Part shown: positions 5,944 to 12,995 of the stretch, one piece after another
How the letters are laid out: each line of letters begins with the position of its first letter
Position numbering within the stretch: position 1 is the stretch's first letter
DNA from: DASSCW01 sp036556325
Lineage (GTDB): Bacteria; Chloroflexota; Limnocylindria; QHBO01
NCBI GenBank assembly: GCA_036556325.1
Contig: DATBJR010000112.1
Coordinates: 1-16,188, forward strand
Reading direction: 5' to 3'
DNA: 16,188 bases
Notes under the pieces: generated by a model
What the model was told of the DNA's origin: nothing
Database searches by the model: none
Seen by the model: only the letters and a program-made list of their open reading frames with translations
Made by a program: the position numbers and the translations under genes

Positions 5944-8331
5944 TCAGCCGGCGCCCGGCCAGGTCCAGTCGGCGATCTCCGGGTCGTCCTGGCCGTGGTC
6001 GCGCGTGTAGGCACGCGCCGCCAGGCGGCGGTCGACCATCTGCTGCCGCAGCAGCGCCGCGCGTTCGCCAAGGCCAGGCACCCGATCGATGACGTCGATG
6101 ACCAGGTGGAAGCGATCCAGGTCGTTCAGCATGACCATGTCGAACGGCGTCGTCGTGGTGCCTTCCTCCTTGTAGCCACGCACGTGCAGGTTGTCGTGGT
6201 TGGTGCGCCGGTACATCAGCCGATGGATCAGCCAGGGATACCCGTGGTAGGCGAAGATGATCGGCCGGTCGACGGTGAACAGCGCATCGAACTCGCTGGC
6301 GGGCATGCCGTGCGGATGCTGGGTCTCGTCCTGCAGCCGCATCAGGTCAACCACGTTGATGACGCGCACGCCCAGGTCGGGGAGATGCTGGCGCAGGAGG
6401 TCCACGGCGGCCAGCGTCTCCAGCGTGGGCACGTCCCCGGCGCAGGCCATCACCACGTCCGGCTCGCCGCCGCCGTCGCTGCTGGCCCACTCCCAGATGC
6501 CAATGCCGCGTGCGCAATGGAGCACGGCGTCGTCCTTGGCAAGGTAGTCCAGCGCCGGCTGCTTGCCGGCGACGACGACGTTGACGTAGTGCCGGCTGCG
6601 CAGGCAGTGGTCGGCCACGCTGAGCAGGCAGTTCGCGTCGGGTGGCAGGTAGACGCGGATGATCTCGGCCTTCTTGTTGACCACGTGGTCGATGAACCCC
6701 GGATCCTGGTGGCTGAACCCATTGTGGTCCTGGCGCCAGACGTGGCTCGACAGCAGGTAGTTCAGCGAGGCCAATGGCTGACGCCACGGGATGTCGCGGG
6801 TCGTCTTCAGCCACTTGGCGTGCTGATTGACCATGGAGTCGACCAGGTGGATGAAGGCCTCGTAGCAGTTGAACAGCCCGTGACGCCCGGTCAGCAGGTA
6901 GCCCTCCAGCCAGCCCTGGCAGAGATGCTCGCTCAGGACCTCGACCACCTGCCCCTCTGGCGCCAGCTGCTCGTCGACCGGCAGCCGCTCCGCGTCCCAC
7001 TGCTTGGCGGTCGCCCCGTACACCGCGTCGAGGCGATTCGAGGCGGTCTCGTCCGGGCCGAAGAGGCGGAAGTTGTCCGGATTCCGCCGCATGACTTCGG
7101 CAAGGTACCGGCCGAGGACGCGCGTGGCTTCCGTCCGCCCGGTCCCCGCTTGGGGGACGTCCACGGCGTACGCCCGGAAGTCCGGCAGCACCAGGTCATG
7201 GAGCACGGCACCGCCGTTCGCGTTCGGGTTGGCGCTCATCCGTCGCTCGCCCTGGGGCGCCAGCGCGGCGAGCTCCGGCATCAGCCGGCCCTCGTCATCG
7301 AACAGCTCAGCGGGCCGATACGACCGCATCCACGCTTCGAGCAGCCGCAGGTGCTCGGGGTTGTCGCGGACATCGGCGACCGGGACCTGGTGGCTGCGCC
7401 AGGTGCCCTCGACCGGCAGGCCGTCCACTTCCTCGGGACCCGTCCAGCCCTTCGGCGTGCGGAGGATGATCATCGGCCAGCGAGGTCGATCCGCCGACCC
7501 GCCGTTGCCCCGCGCCTGGGCCTGGATCTGCGCGATGTCGTCCAGCGCGTCATCCAGGGCGGCGGCAAAGGCCCGATGCACCTGCGCGGGCTCGTCACCG
7601 GCCACCACGATGGGCCGATGGCCGTGGCCCTCCATGAGCGCCAGCAGCTCACGCTCCGGGATGCGGCTGAGCACGGTGGGGTTGGCGATCTTGTAGCCGT
7701 TCAGGTGCAGGATCGGCAGGACGGCACCGTCGGTGCGCGGGTCCAGGAACTTGTTGGCCTGCCAGCTGCCGGCCAGTGGTCCGGTCTCTGCCTCGCCATC
7801 GCCAATGACGCAGGCGACGAGCAGATCCGGGTTGTCGAACGCCGCCCCGTAGGCGTGCGACAGCGAGTAGCCCAGCTCCCCGCCTTCGTGGATCGAGCCC
7901 GGCGTCTCCGGCGCCACGTGGCTGGGGATGCCGCCCGGGAAGCTGAACTGGCGGAACAGCGCGCGCAAGCCGTCGGCATCGCGGCTGATGGCCGGGTAGA
8001 TCTCGCTGTAGGTGCCGTCCAGGTAGGCGGCGGCCACGATGCCGGGGCCGCCGTGCCCCGGGCCGGTGATGTACATGACGTTGAGGTCGCGCTGGCGAAT
8101 GGCCCGGTTCAGGTGCCCGTAGACCAGGGTGAGGCCCGGGACGGTGCCGAAATGCCCCAGCAGCCGGGGCTTGACATGCTCGGGACGCAGCGGCTCACGC
8201 AGAAGCGGGTTGTCGAGCAGGTAGATCTGGCCGACGGACAGGTAGTTCGCCGCACGCCACCAGGCGTCCAGCAGCCGCAGGCTCTCGTCGTCAAGGTCCG
8301 GACGGTCGGTGCGCTCCACGATCTGGGTCAT
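5944..8331 (-). CDS. xfp: Phosphoketolase (xylulose-5-P / fructose-6-P)
   Basis: The 795-residue protein has the normal length for Xfp. It is a thiamine-diphosphate enzyme that splits xylulose 5-phosphate or fructose 6-phosphate with phosphate to acetyl phosphate plus glyceraldehyde 3-phosphate or erythrose 4-phosphate. Visible motifs are YGHLNRAIRQ (71-80), GPGHGGPG (90-97), SHVAPETPGSIHEGGELGYS near 137-156 and the cofactor-binding GDGEAETGPLAGSWQANKF (177-195). Motifs continue to the C-terminus with no frameshift. The open frame extends upstream into the neighbouring Tat gene, but the ATG at 8331 gives the family start and has a GACAAT box 6 nt upstream. With ackA it forms an ATP-yielding acetate route. 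It cannot be placed as Xpk-only or dual Xfp by eye. Confidence 0.97.
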   Translation of the reverse strand: MTQIVERTDRPDLDDESLRLLDAWWRAANYLSVGQIYLLDNPLLREPLRPEHVKPRLLGHFGTVPGLTLVYGHLNRAIRQRDLNVMYITGPGHGGPGIVAAAYLDGTYSEIYPAISRDADGLRALFRQFSFPGGIPSHVAPETPGSIHEGGELGYSLSHAYGAAFDNPDLLVACVIGDGEAETGPLAGSWQANKFLDPRTDGAVLPILHLNGYKIANPTVLSRIPERELLALMEGHGHRPIVVAGDEPAQVHRAFAAALDDALDDIAQIQAQARGNGGSADRPRWPMIILRTPKGWTGPEEVDGLPVEGTWRSHQVPVADVRDNPEHLRLLEAWMRSYRPAELFDDEGRLMPELAALAPQGERRMSANPNANGGAVLHDLVLPDFRAYAVDVPQAGTGRTEATRVLGRYLAEVMRRNPDNFRLFGPDETASNRLDAVYGATAKQWDAERLPVDEQLAPEGQVVEVLSEHLCQGWLEGYLLTGRHGLFNCYEAFIHLVDSMVNQHAKWLKTTRDIPWRQPLASLNYLLSSHVWRQDHNGFSHQDPGFIDHVVNKKAEIIRVYLPPDANCLLSVADHCLRSRHYVNVVVAGKQPALDYLAKDDAVLHCARGIGIWEWASSDGGGEPDVVMACAGDVPTLETLAAVDLLRQHLPDLGVRVINVVDLMRLQDETQHPHGMPASEFDALFTVDRPIIFAYHGYPWLIHRLMYRRTNHDNLHVRGYKEEGTTTTPFDMVMLNDLDRFHLVIDVIDRVPGLGERAALLRQQMVDRRLAARAYTRDHGQDDPEIADWTWPGAG

Positions 8332-8337
8332 GCGGCC

Positions 8338-8394
8338 ATTGTCCCGCAAGCCTCGTTCGGCTGAGGCTGACGGCTCGCCGGCGGTTGTTCGGCT
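8338..8394 (-). promoter_or_regulatory. xfp promoter region with inverted and direct repeats
   Basis: GACAAT on the minus strand (8338-8343) ends 6 nt before the xfp ATG, fitting a leaderless start. Just upstream is an inverted repeat with arms AGCCTC (8349-8354) and GAGGCT (8363-8368). GTTCGGCT occurs at 8355-8362 and again at 8387-8394, 32 bp apart, about three helical turns. The arrangement looks like an operator over the -35 region. No known regulator site is matched. Confidence 0.35.
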
Positions 8395-8405
8395 CGCGGA
8401 ATGCC

Positions 8406-9011
8406 TCAGTCCAGGAGGAGCCAGGAGATGCGCGTGGGCAGGGTGCGCGCCGAGCTGATGTAGATCGTGAACCGCTCGTTCGGCGGGTCGGTCCGGTACC
8501 ACAGATCACGGCCCTTGAGGTTGCTCCGCGGGGTGAGCAGCACGAACGAGCCCGTGTTCAGGTTCACGCCCGGCGTGATCCGCACGCTCGTTCGGCCGGC
8601 CGGGATGACCGCCACGCCGCTGATCCGCTCCAGCCGGACACGGCCCTTGCCGACGATCGCGTACCCCTGGCCCGAGGGATCGGCGGTAATGGCCGGCTTG
8701 CCCACCGCGTACACGCCCGAGTTGAAGTTGCTGATGGCGTTGACCCCGATGCCGGAGTTCGACAGCGCGAACAGGGCGGTGCCCTGGTGCGAGTTGTAGA
8801 CGTACCAGACCGTCTCGTTGTTGGTCTCGTTGGTGATCGCGGTGCGCGACTGCGCGGTCGCGTAGTCGCCACCGATCTGGATGTTCTCGCCATCGGCCAG
8901 GACCGGGTTGACGCGGCCGATGGCGCTGGCAACCACGGCACCGGCACCGGCGATGGCGCCGGTCAGGACCGCTCGGCGAGTGGGTGAGAGGTGCTCGGGC
9001 TTGGCGCTCAT
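8406..9011 (-). CDS. Tat-exported protein, tail-fibre-like
   Basis: The 201-residue protein starts with a twin-arginine signal: SPTRRAVLTG (Arg12-Arg13), a hydrophobic stretch to about residue 31, and possible cleavage after VLA at residue 39. The mature part has short Gly/Asn-rich strands (GTALFALSNSGIGVNAISNF, NSGVYAVGK) as in trimeric tail-fibre or collagen-like surface proteins. Its final domain (RVRLERISGVAVIPAGRTSV then a FVLLTP strand and closing SWLLLD) resembles a C-terminal domain seen on secreted proteins of Actinobacteria and Chloroflexota. The function is unknown; a folded surface fibre is the best guess. GGAGG at 9021-9025 (minus) is 9 nt from the ATG and fixes the start, so the longer upstream frame is rejected. 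It is divergent from the deacetylase. Confidence 0.75.
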   Translation of the reverse strand: MSAKPEHLSPTRRAVLTGAIAGAGAVVASAIGRVNPVLADGENIQIGGDYATAQSRTAITNETNNETVWYVYNSHQGTALFALSNSGIGVNAISNFNSGVYAVGKPAITADPSGQGYAIVGKGRVRLERISGVAVIPAGRTSVRITPGVNLNTGSFVLLTPRSNLKGRDLWYRTDPPNERFTIYISSARTLPTRISWLLLD

Positions 9012-9138
9012 GGATCGGTTCCTCCGTGCAGTGGGACTGCGGCAATCATGCGCGACTGGCATCGGCCGTGGGGATGCCGAATGTCCTGCCCGGGCCACAA
9101 CCAGTGGACCTAGCCATCGCATCGGCCGCAGCGCACGC

Positions 9139-9159
9139 TTGACTGGGTGCGTATGCACC
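9139..9159 (+). promoter_or_regulatory. TTGACT with overlapping palindrome
   Basis: TTGACT at 9139-9144 is the best -35-like hexamer before the deacetylase gene. The inverted repeat GGTGC-GTAT-GCACC (9146-9159) lies immediately downstream, in what would be the promoter spacer. No good -10 box is found 16-18 bp away, so the promoter call is weak. The palindrome itself is exact. Confidence 0.3.
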
Positions 9160-9181
9160 GGTTGAGGAGTCGTCAGCCCTG

Positions 9182-9209
9182 CCGGCGGCCGCCGCCCGGC
9201 GGCCGCCGG
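9182..9209. repeat. Perfect 12-bp GC-only inverted repeat (hairpin)
   Basis: Arms CCGGCGGCCGCC (9182-9193) and GGCGGCCGCCGG (9198-9209) pair without mismatch around a GCCC loop. Each arm also contains the self-palindrome CGGCCG. The element lies in the 230-bp gap between the divergent Tat-protein and deacetylase genes, 32 bp before the deacetylase ATG. No T-run follows on either strand, so it is not a standard terminator. It may be a leader stem-loop or a protein site. Confidence 0.7.
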
Positions 9210-9241
9210 AACAAACCACGGAAGGCAATCGTCACGTCGCC

Positions 9242-10513
9242 ATGAAAGCCCGAATTGCGCTCATCGCCGCCGCCGCGCTCGTCACGCAGACGGCCTTTTG
9301 CTTTGCGGCCCCCGTCGCGCTGGCCGCGAACCCGTCGCCACAGAGCCCCCGGGTGCTGGTGCTCGAGGCCGGACCGCAGGTGGGGTATCGGTTCGCCGCC
9401 GATGGCACGGTCACCGCCAGCAAGCACGTGGCCCTCAGCGGTCCGGTCACGTCCAGCACGACGCGGCGCGTGGCGATCGCCGGGCGCGGCATCCAGCTCC
9501 TGGTCGGCAGTGGTGCGCTGGCCGGCTACTACGTGACCGAGTCCATCGCCGCGCACGTCAAGGGCATGGTGGGAAACGTCTGGTACGACCCGCCCAGCAG
9601 CCTGCTGCTGCCGCGTGGCACGGTCGTCAGCTATCGGTTCGACGCCGATTGGGACGTCGCCGACGCCGTGGTCCGGAATGTGACCGTTGCGCACCACCAG
9701 GCGGCCAGCCGAAGGGCAGTGATCAACGGCCAGCTCTACTTCCAGCTGGTGGGCGGGCCGTGGGATGGCACCTGGGTGCCGCAGTCGCGGGCCGGCGTCG
9801 CCCGCAAGCTCGCCTGCACCACGAGCCCGCGGGCCGCCGTCGGCGCGCAGCAGGTCGTGCGCCGCACGTCGGGGGCGGGATCGCGCGTGGCCCTGACCTT
9901 TGACATGGGCGGCCGGCTGGATCCGGCGCTGCGGATCATGCGCTACCTGCTGCTGAGCGGCGTCTGCACCACCATCTTCCCGACCGGTGACGCGGCGCAG
10001 ACGAGCACCGGGCGGGCGGTGATCGAGATGGCGGCCCGGTATCCCGCCATCTTCGAGGTCGGCAACCACACCATGAACCACTGCGACCTCGTTCGCGGCG
10101 GAGGCAATGCCGACTGTCCAGCCTCGCGGCCGAACGATGCCCGGGTGCGCCAGGAGCTGCAGGACGCCGCGGCGCTGATCCAGCCGCTGGCTGGCGAGTC
10201 ACCGATTCCGTACTGGCGGCCGCCGTTCGGCTCCTACGACAGCGCCCTGCTGGCGGTCGCCGCGTCCGTCTCGTACAGCAAGACCATCATGTGGGACATC
10301 GACACGATCGACTGGAACCCGGTGTCGCAGGGCGGCCCCACGGCTGGCCAGATCGTGGCCAAGGTCGTGTCCGGGGCGTTGAGCGGCAGCGTCGTGCTGA
10401 ACCACCTGGGTGGCTTCCACACGCGACAGGCGCTGCCGGGCGTGATCCATGGCCTGCGCATGTCGCGCGACCTCCAGCCCACCACGATCTCGGACCTGCT
10501 GGCGCGGCAGTAG
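9242..10513 (+). CDS. Secreted NodB-type polysaccharide deacetylase
   Basis: The 423-residue protein has a signal peptide (about 1-28, ending ALA), a duplicated module at about 47-98 and 129-179, and a NodB deacetylase domain from about 215 to the end. NodB motifs are TFDMGG (219-224), NHTMNH with zinc ligands His276 and His280, RPPFGSYD (326-333), DIDTIDW and VVLNHLGG. Such enzymes remove N- or O-acetyl groups from peptidoglycan, chitin-like polymers or capsule outside the cell. The second Asp of the usual TFDD motif, a metal ligand, is Met222; TFDxG variants are known in this superfamily. No ribosome site lies at good spacing (GGAAGG is 16 nt away), and no other in-frame start is available. 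It faces the usp gene tail-to-tail with a 23-bp gap. Confidence 0.9.
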   Translation: MKARIALIAAAALVTQTAFCFAAPVALAANPSPQSPRVLVLEAGPQVGYRFAADGTVTASKHVALSGPVTSSTTRRVAIAGRGIQLLVGSGALAGYYVTESIAAHVKGMVGNVWYDPPSSLLLPRGTVVSYRFDADWDVADAVVRNVTVAHHQAASRRAVINGQLYFQLVGGPWDGTWVPQSRAGVARKLACTTSPRAAVGAQQVVRRTSGAGSRVALTFDMGGRLDPALRIMRYLLLSGVCTTIFPTGDAAQTSTGRAVIEMAARYPAIFEVGNHTMNHCDLVRGGGNADCPASRPNDARVRQELQDAAALIQPLAGESPIPYWRPPFGSYDSALLAVAASVSYSKTIMWDIDTIDWNPVSQGGPTAGQIVAKVVSGALSGSVVLNHLGGFHTRQALPGVIHGLRMSRDLQPTTISDLLARQ

Positions 10514-10536
10514 GCCCGCGCCACGGACTCGTCGGC

Positions 10537-11475
10537 TCAGGCGGCGTTCGGCGTCACGCCGTGCCTGGCCTCGGTGGCGGCTGCCGTCCGCGCGTCACGC
10601 ACCACCAGCACCGACTGGCGGGCATGCAGCACGATCTTGCGCGCCACACTGCCCAGCAGCAGCCGCGACCAGCCAGTCAGCCCACGCGAGCCGATCACGA
10701 TGAGGTCGGCGCCGCGCGAGTCGGCGACGGCGATCAGCTGGTCGGCGGCATCCCCGCAGCGGACCTCGGGCGTTGCGGCATGACCCGCCTCGACCAGCAC
10801 GTTGACGGCGGTGTCGGCCGAACGCCGGGCCTGCTCCTGCGCCTCGCGATCCATGTCGCCCAGGGCCTGCGGCCACTCCGCGATCAGCGCCGGGCTGACG
10901 GCGGTTGCCCACGATTCGCTGCGCGGTGCGACCGACGCGACCGTGATCGGCAGGCTGGCCAGCCATGGCCAGCGGTTGACGACGTCAATCGCGTGCTGCG
11001 CCGAGTCCGAGCCGTCGGTGCCGATGACCACCCGCTCGAGCGTCGAGCGGCGCGCCACGAGGACCGGGCAGGGAGCATGGTCGACGAGCTCGGTGGAGAC
11101 TGAACCGAGCAGGATGCTGGCAAAGGGGCCATGCCCGCGGGAGCCGACCACGATGAGGTCGGGCTTCATCTGCTCGGCCTCGGCCAGCAGCGACGAAGCC
11201 GGGCGGCCGCGGATGACCCGCGTGTCGACACGGTACTGGTGCGGCAGCCTCGCGGCCGCGGACGCCAGCATCTCCTGGAGGTCGGCGATGAGCAGAGCAC
11301 CGGCTTCGGCCGCACCGGAGCCATCGGCGAATCCCTGGGCTCCGATCACGTCCAGGGCCGGTTCGAGCACGGTCACCAGCGTGATCGATGACCCCTCGGC
11401 CAAGGCCAGGTTGGCCACCAGGTCTCGCGCCCGCTCGGCGCCCGGCGATCCGTCATACGCAACCAGCACACGCAC
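10537..11475 (-). CDS. Tandem-domain universal stress protein (UspA family)
   Basis: The 312-residue protein has two UspA domains. Domain 1 (1-142) opens VLVAYDGS with Asp8 and has the ATP-loop GSRGHG, then GS at 124-125. Domain 2 (148-292) opens VVIGTDGS with Asp154 and has GSRGLTG, then GS at 275-276. Both keep the G-2X-G-9X-G-S pattern, so both can probably bind ATP. Tandem Usp proteins are cytoplasmic and are linked to starvation, low oxygen and dormancy. The start is GTG at 11475 with GGGAGG 7 nt upstream. The GyrI-like gene stops only 1 nt before it, so the two are translationally coupled. A frame-shifted ATG at 11480 is not the start. Confidence 0.93.
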   Translation of the reverse strand: MRVLVAYDGSPGAERARDLVANLALAEGSSITLVTVLEPALDVIGAQGFADGSGAAEAGALLIADLQEMLASAAARLPHQYRVDTRVIRGRPASSLLAEAEQMKPDLIVVGSRGHGPFASILLGSVSTELVDHAPCPVLVARRSTLERVVIGTDGSDSAQHAIDVVNRWPWLASLPITVASVAPRSESWATAVSPALIAEWPQALGDMDREAQEQARRSADTAVNVLVEAGHAATPEVRCGDAADQLIAVADSRGADLIVIGSRGLTGWSRLLLGSVARKIVLHARQSVLVVRDARTAAATEARHGVTPNAA

Positions 11476-11476
11476 G

Positions 11477-12142
11477 TCATGGCCTCCCTTCGGTCGATGC
11501 AGCGACGCGCGGCCGAACCGCCAGGCGGATGATCGTCCGCGCCTTCTCTTCGCCCACCTGCGACGGGTTGTTCAGGTAGATCTCGTGATGCGGGCCGTGG
11601 GGCTCGAGGCCGGCGGCGGCAATCTCATCCGTCAGCCGGGCCATCGTCTCGCGCTCCGCGGCATAGGGCCCGACGTGCAACAGCTGGGCGCACGGCCCCT
11701 CTTCCCAGCGGAGCACGTGGAAGCGGCTGAAGGCCGGCAGTGTCTTGCGCTCGGCGGCCTCGCGCACGGCGCGCTCGACATCCTCCTCGGTCGCGGGCTC
11801 GGGGATCGGGATCAGTAGGCGCCAGCTCCACGAGCCGCTGCGCTCGGTGGTTGCACTCGGCCGCTCCTCGTCCATGACATCTTCGGGCGTCAACCAGAAC
11901 AGGCCCTCGAGCATGCCGATGGGTGCCCGCACACCGGCGCGGCGCAGGTCGAAATGCAGCGTGTAGGCGATGGGATACAGGGTGGCAATCGCATTCTGGA
12001 AGCTCTGGCCGCCCGGCCGCTCGCAGCCGTCGACCGCCAGGTAGCAGCGCTCCGGCACGTCCAGGAAGGCAACCCGATCTCGGCGGGCGTGATCGAGCGC
12101 TGCGGGTGCCGTTGGCGCGATGGGTGCGGTGGCGACAGTCAT
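11477..12142 (-). CDS. GyrI-like small-molecule-binding domain protein
   Basis: The 221-residue protein has the pattern of GyrI-like (SOUL-type) domain proteins. It opens RVAFLDVPERCYLAVDG, followed by FQNAIATLYPIAYTLHF, a middle EGLFWLTPEDV, and a closing EIAAAGLEPHGPHHEIYLN. There is no DNA-binding domain, so it is a standalone ligand-binding module; relatives bind or hydrolyse hydrophobic compounds or interact with gyrase. The ATG at 12142 has TTGAGG at good spacing and is preferred to a GTG at 12169, which would add 9 residues. It is the first gene of a two-gene unit with the tandem usp gene, suggesting stress-linked function. An inverted repeat (12158-12176) lies just upstream. Confidence 0.82.
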   Translation of the reverse strand: MTVATAPIAPTAPAALDHARRDRVAFLDVPERCYLAVDGCERPGGQSFQNAIATLYPIAYTLHFDLRRAGVRAPIGMLEGLFWLTPEDVMDEERPSATTERSGSWSWRLLIPIPEPATEEDVERAVREAAERKTLPAFSRFHVLRWEEGPCAQLLHVGPYAAERETMARLTDEIAAAGLEPHGPHHEIYLNNPSQVGEEKARTIIRLAVRPRVAASTEGRP

Positions 12143-12157
12143 GACGGGTGCCTCAAT

Positions 12158-12176
12158 GCTCGTGTCCACGACGAGC
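12158..12176. promoter_or_regulatory. Inverted repeat upstream of the GyrI-like/usp operon
   Basis: Arms GCTCGT (12158-12163) and ACGAGC (12171-12176) flank a 7-bp centre, making a 19-bp dyad 15 bp before the GyrI-like ATG. It could be an operator or a leader hairpin next to the ribosome site. The arms are short, so chance is not excluded in GC-rich DNA. Confidence 0.3.
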
Positions 12177-12260
12177 GTCGGCGCTGTTCAGCTTCCGGAC
12201 GAGGGCCGGATGACCCGAATTCACGGGACCACCGTCAGGGCTGCTTCGGCGCCGCCTGAC

Positions 12261-12266
12261 TAGACT
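12261..12266 (+). promoter_or_regulatory. -10 box (TAGACT), leaderless promoter of the unknown-ADH operon
   Basis: TAGACT ends 6 nt before the ATG at 12273, and no ribosome site is present. The hexamer is identical to the one before the deaminase gene at 169-174. Transcription is predicted to start on the ATG. No clear -35 box is seen. Confidence 0.5.
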
Positions 12267-12272
12267 GCGAGC

Positions 12273-12995
12273 ATGGCGTTCGAGCCGCGGCCGCCGCAGT
12301 CCATCGAGGATCCCCCGATCGGCGTCGAGGCCGCTGCCCGCCTGATGGCGACGGTCGGGTTCGTGGCCTTCCGCTCCCCGCCGGAGGCCGATGCGCCCGA
12401 CTCATGCCTGATGGTGGCCATCCATGACGAGCCGACCCGGCGTCACTTCGACGCGGAACGCATCGGCTACTGGGCCACGGTCAACGGACATGGCCAGCTC
12501 CAGGAGGTCGATCGGTCGACCGACGTGCCGTTCGAGGCGGACTTCAGCTGGGGCCGGATCCGCATCATCGACCGCTTCGGCGCCCGCAACAGCTTCGTGA
12601 CCTTCGGCGGCGCGCTGAACGGCGAGCTGGTGGGCACCGGGGCACGGCTCTTCATCTTCCGCTCGCCGGCGCTGATCCTGCGGCTTGCCGGGCACAGCCA
12701 GCGCGAGGACCGGCTGGCACCGGAGGCCATGGCCTTCTTCGCCCAGCTCATCCCGCACCTCTGGTCGGGGGAGGCCGAGCGCACCATCGCCGATGCGTCG
12801 CCGCTGGATCTGTACGCTGCCTTCCTGCTCCATACGCGCTCGCGCATCGCCCGCTCCCCGGCCCTGCGCGAGGTCCTGGATCGGGACGAACCCGCGCTGC
12901 GGCGCCAGCTCCGTCTGCTGGGGGTCGGCGGCGGGGAGCACCTCGAGGCGGGCACACGCCTGCTGCGGCAGGTGGGGCTGGACCCCGGCCGGTGA
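12273..12995 (+). CDS. Unknown protein, 240 residues, coupled to Zn-ADH
   Basis: No family is recognised. The N-terminal two thirds (about 15-150) look strand-rich, with segments such as GFVAFRSP, DSCLMVAIHDEP, GYWATVNGHG and FVTFGGALNGELVGTGARLF. The C-terminal third (about 160-240) looks helical, with many Arg and Leu residues. There is no signal peptide or membrane segment, so it is probably cytoplasmic. The ATG at 12273 is supported by TAGACT 6 nt upstream. The stop overlaps the next start by four bases (GTGA), so it is translationally coupled to the alcohol dehydrogenase. This pairing and the divergent GyrI-Usp operon suggest a stress or redox role, which is inference. A divergent flavin-binding or PPOX-like split barrel could be tested, but no motif here supports it. 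Confidence 0.75.
   Translation: MAFEPRPPQSIEDPPIGVEAAARLMATVGFVAFRSPPEADAPDSCLMVAIHDEPTRRHFDAERIGYWATVNGHGQLQEVDRSTDVPFEADFSWGRIRIIDRFGARNSFVTFGGALNGELVGTGARLFIFRSPALILRLAGHSQREDRLAPEAMAFFAQLIPHLWSGEAERTIADASPLDLYAAFLLHTRSRIARSPALREVLDRDEPALRRQLRLLGVGGGEHLEAGTRLLRQVGLDPGR

Noticed and set aside
5407..8364. 985-codon plus-strand open frame across ackA and xfp
   Set aside because: It is antisense to two genes with complete catalytic motifs. Its protein is rich in His, Arg, Val and Gln in the way typical of the reverse strand of GC-rich genes, and it has no recognisable domain.
8332..8502. N-terminal extension of xfp (57 more residues)
   Set aside because: The extension overlaps the Tat-protein gene, is low-complexity and is absent from the family; the start at 8331 gives normal Xfp length.
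9012..9158. Longer start for the Tat-exported protein
   Set aside because: It would bury the twin-arginine signal 49 residues inside the protein. GGAGG before 9011 gives a proper signal peptide.
12143..12272. DosR- or FNR-type operator in the stress block
   Set aside because: GGGACC and CCCG...CGGG fragments occur, but no full 20-bp DosR dyad or TTGAT-N4-ATCAA site is present.
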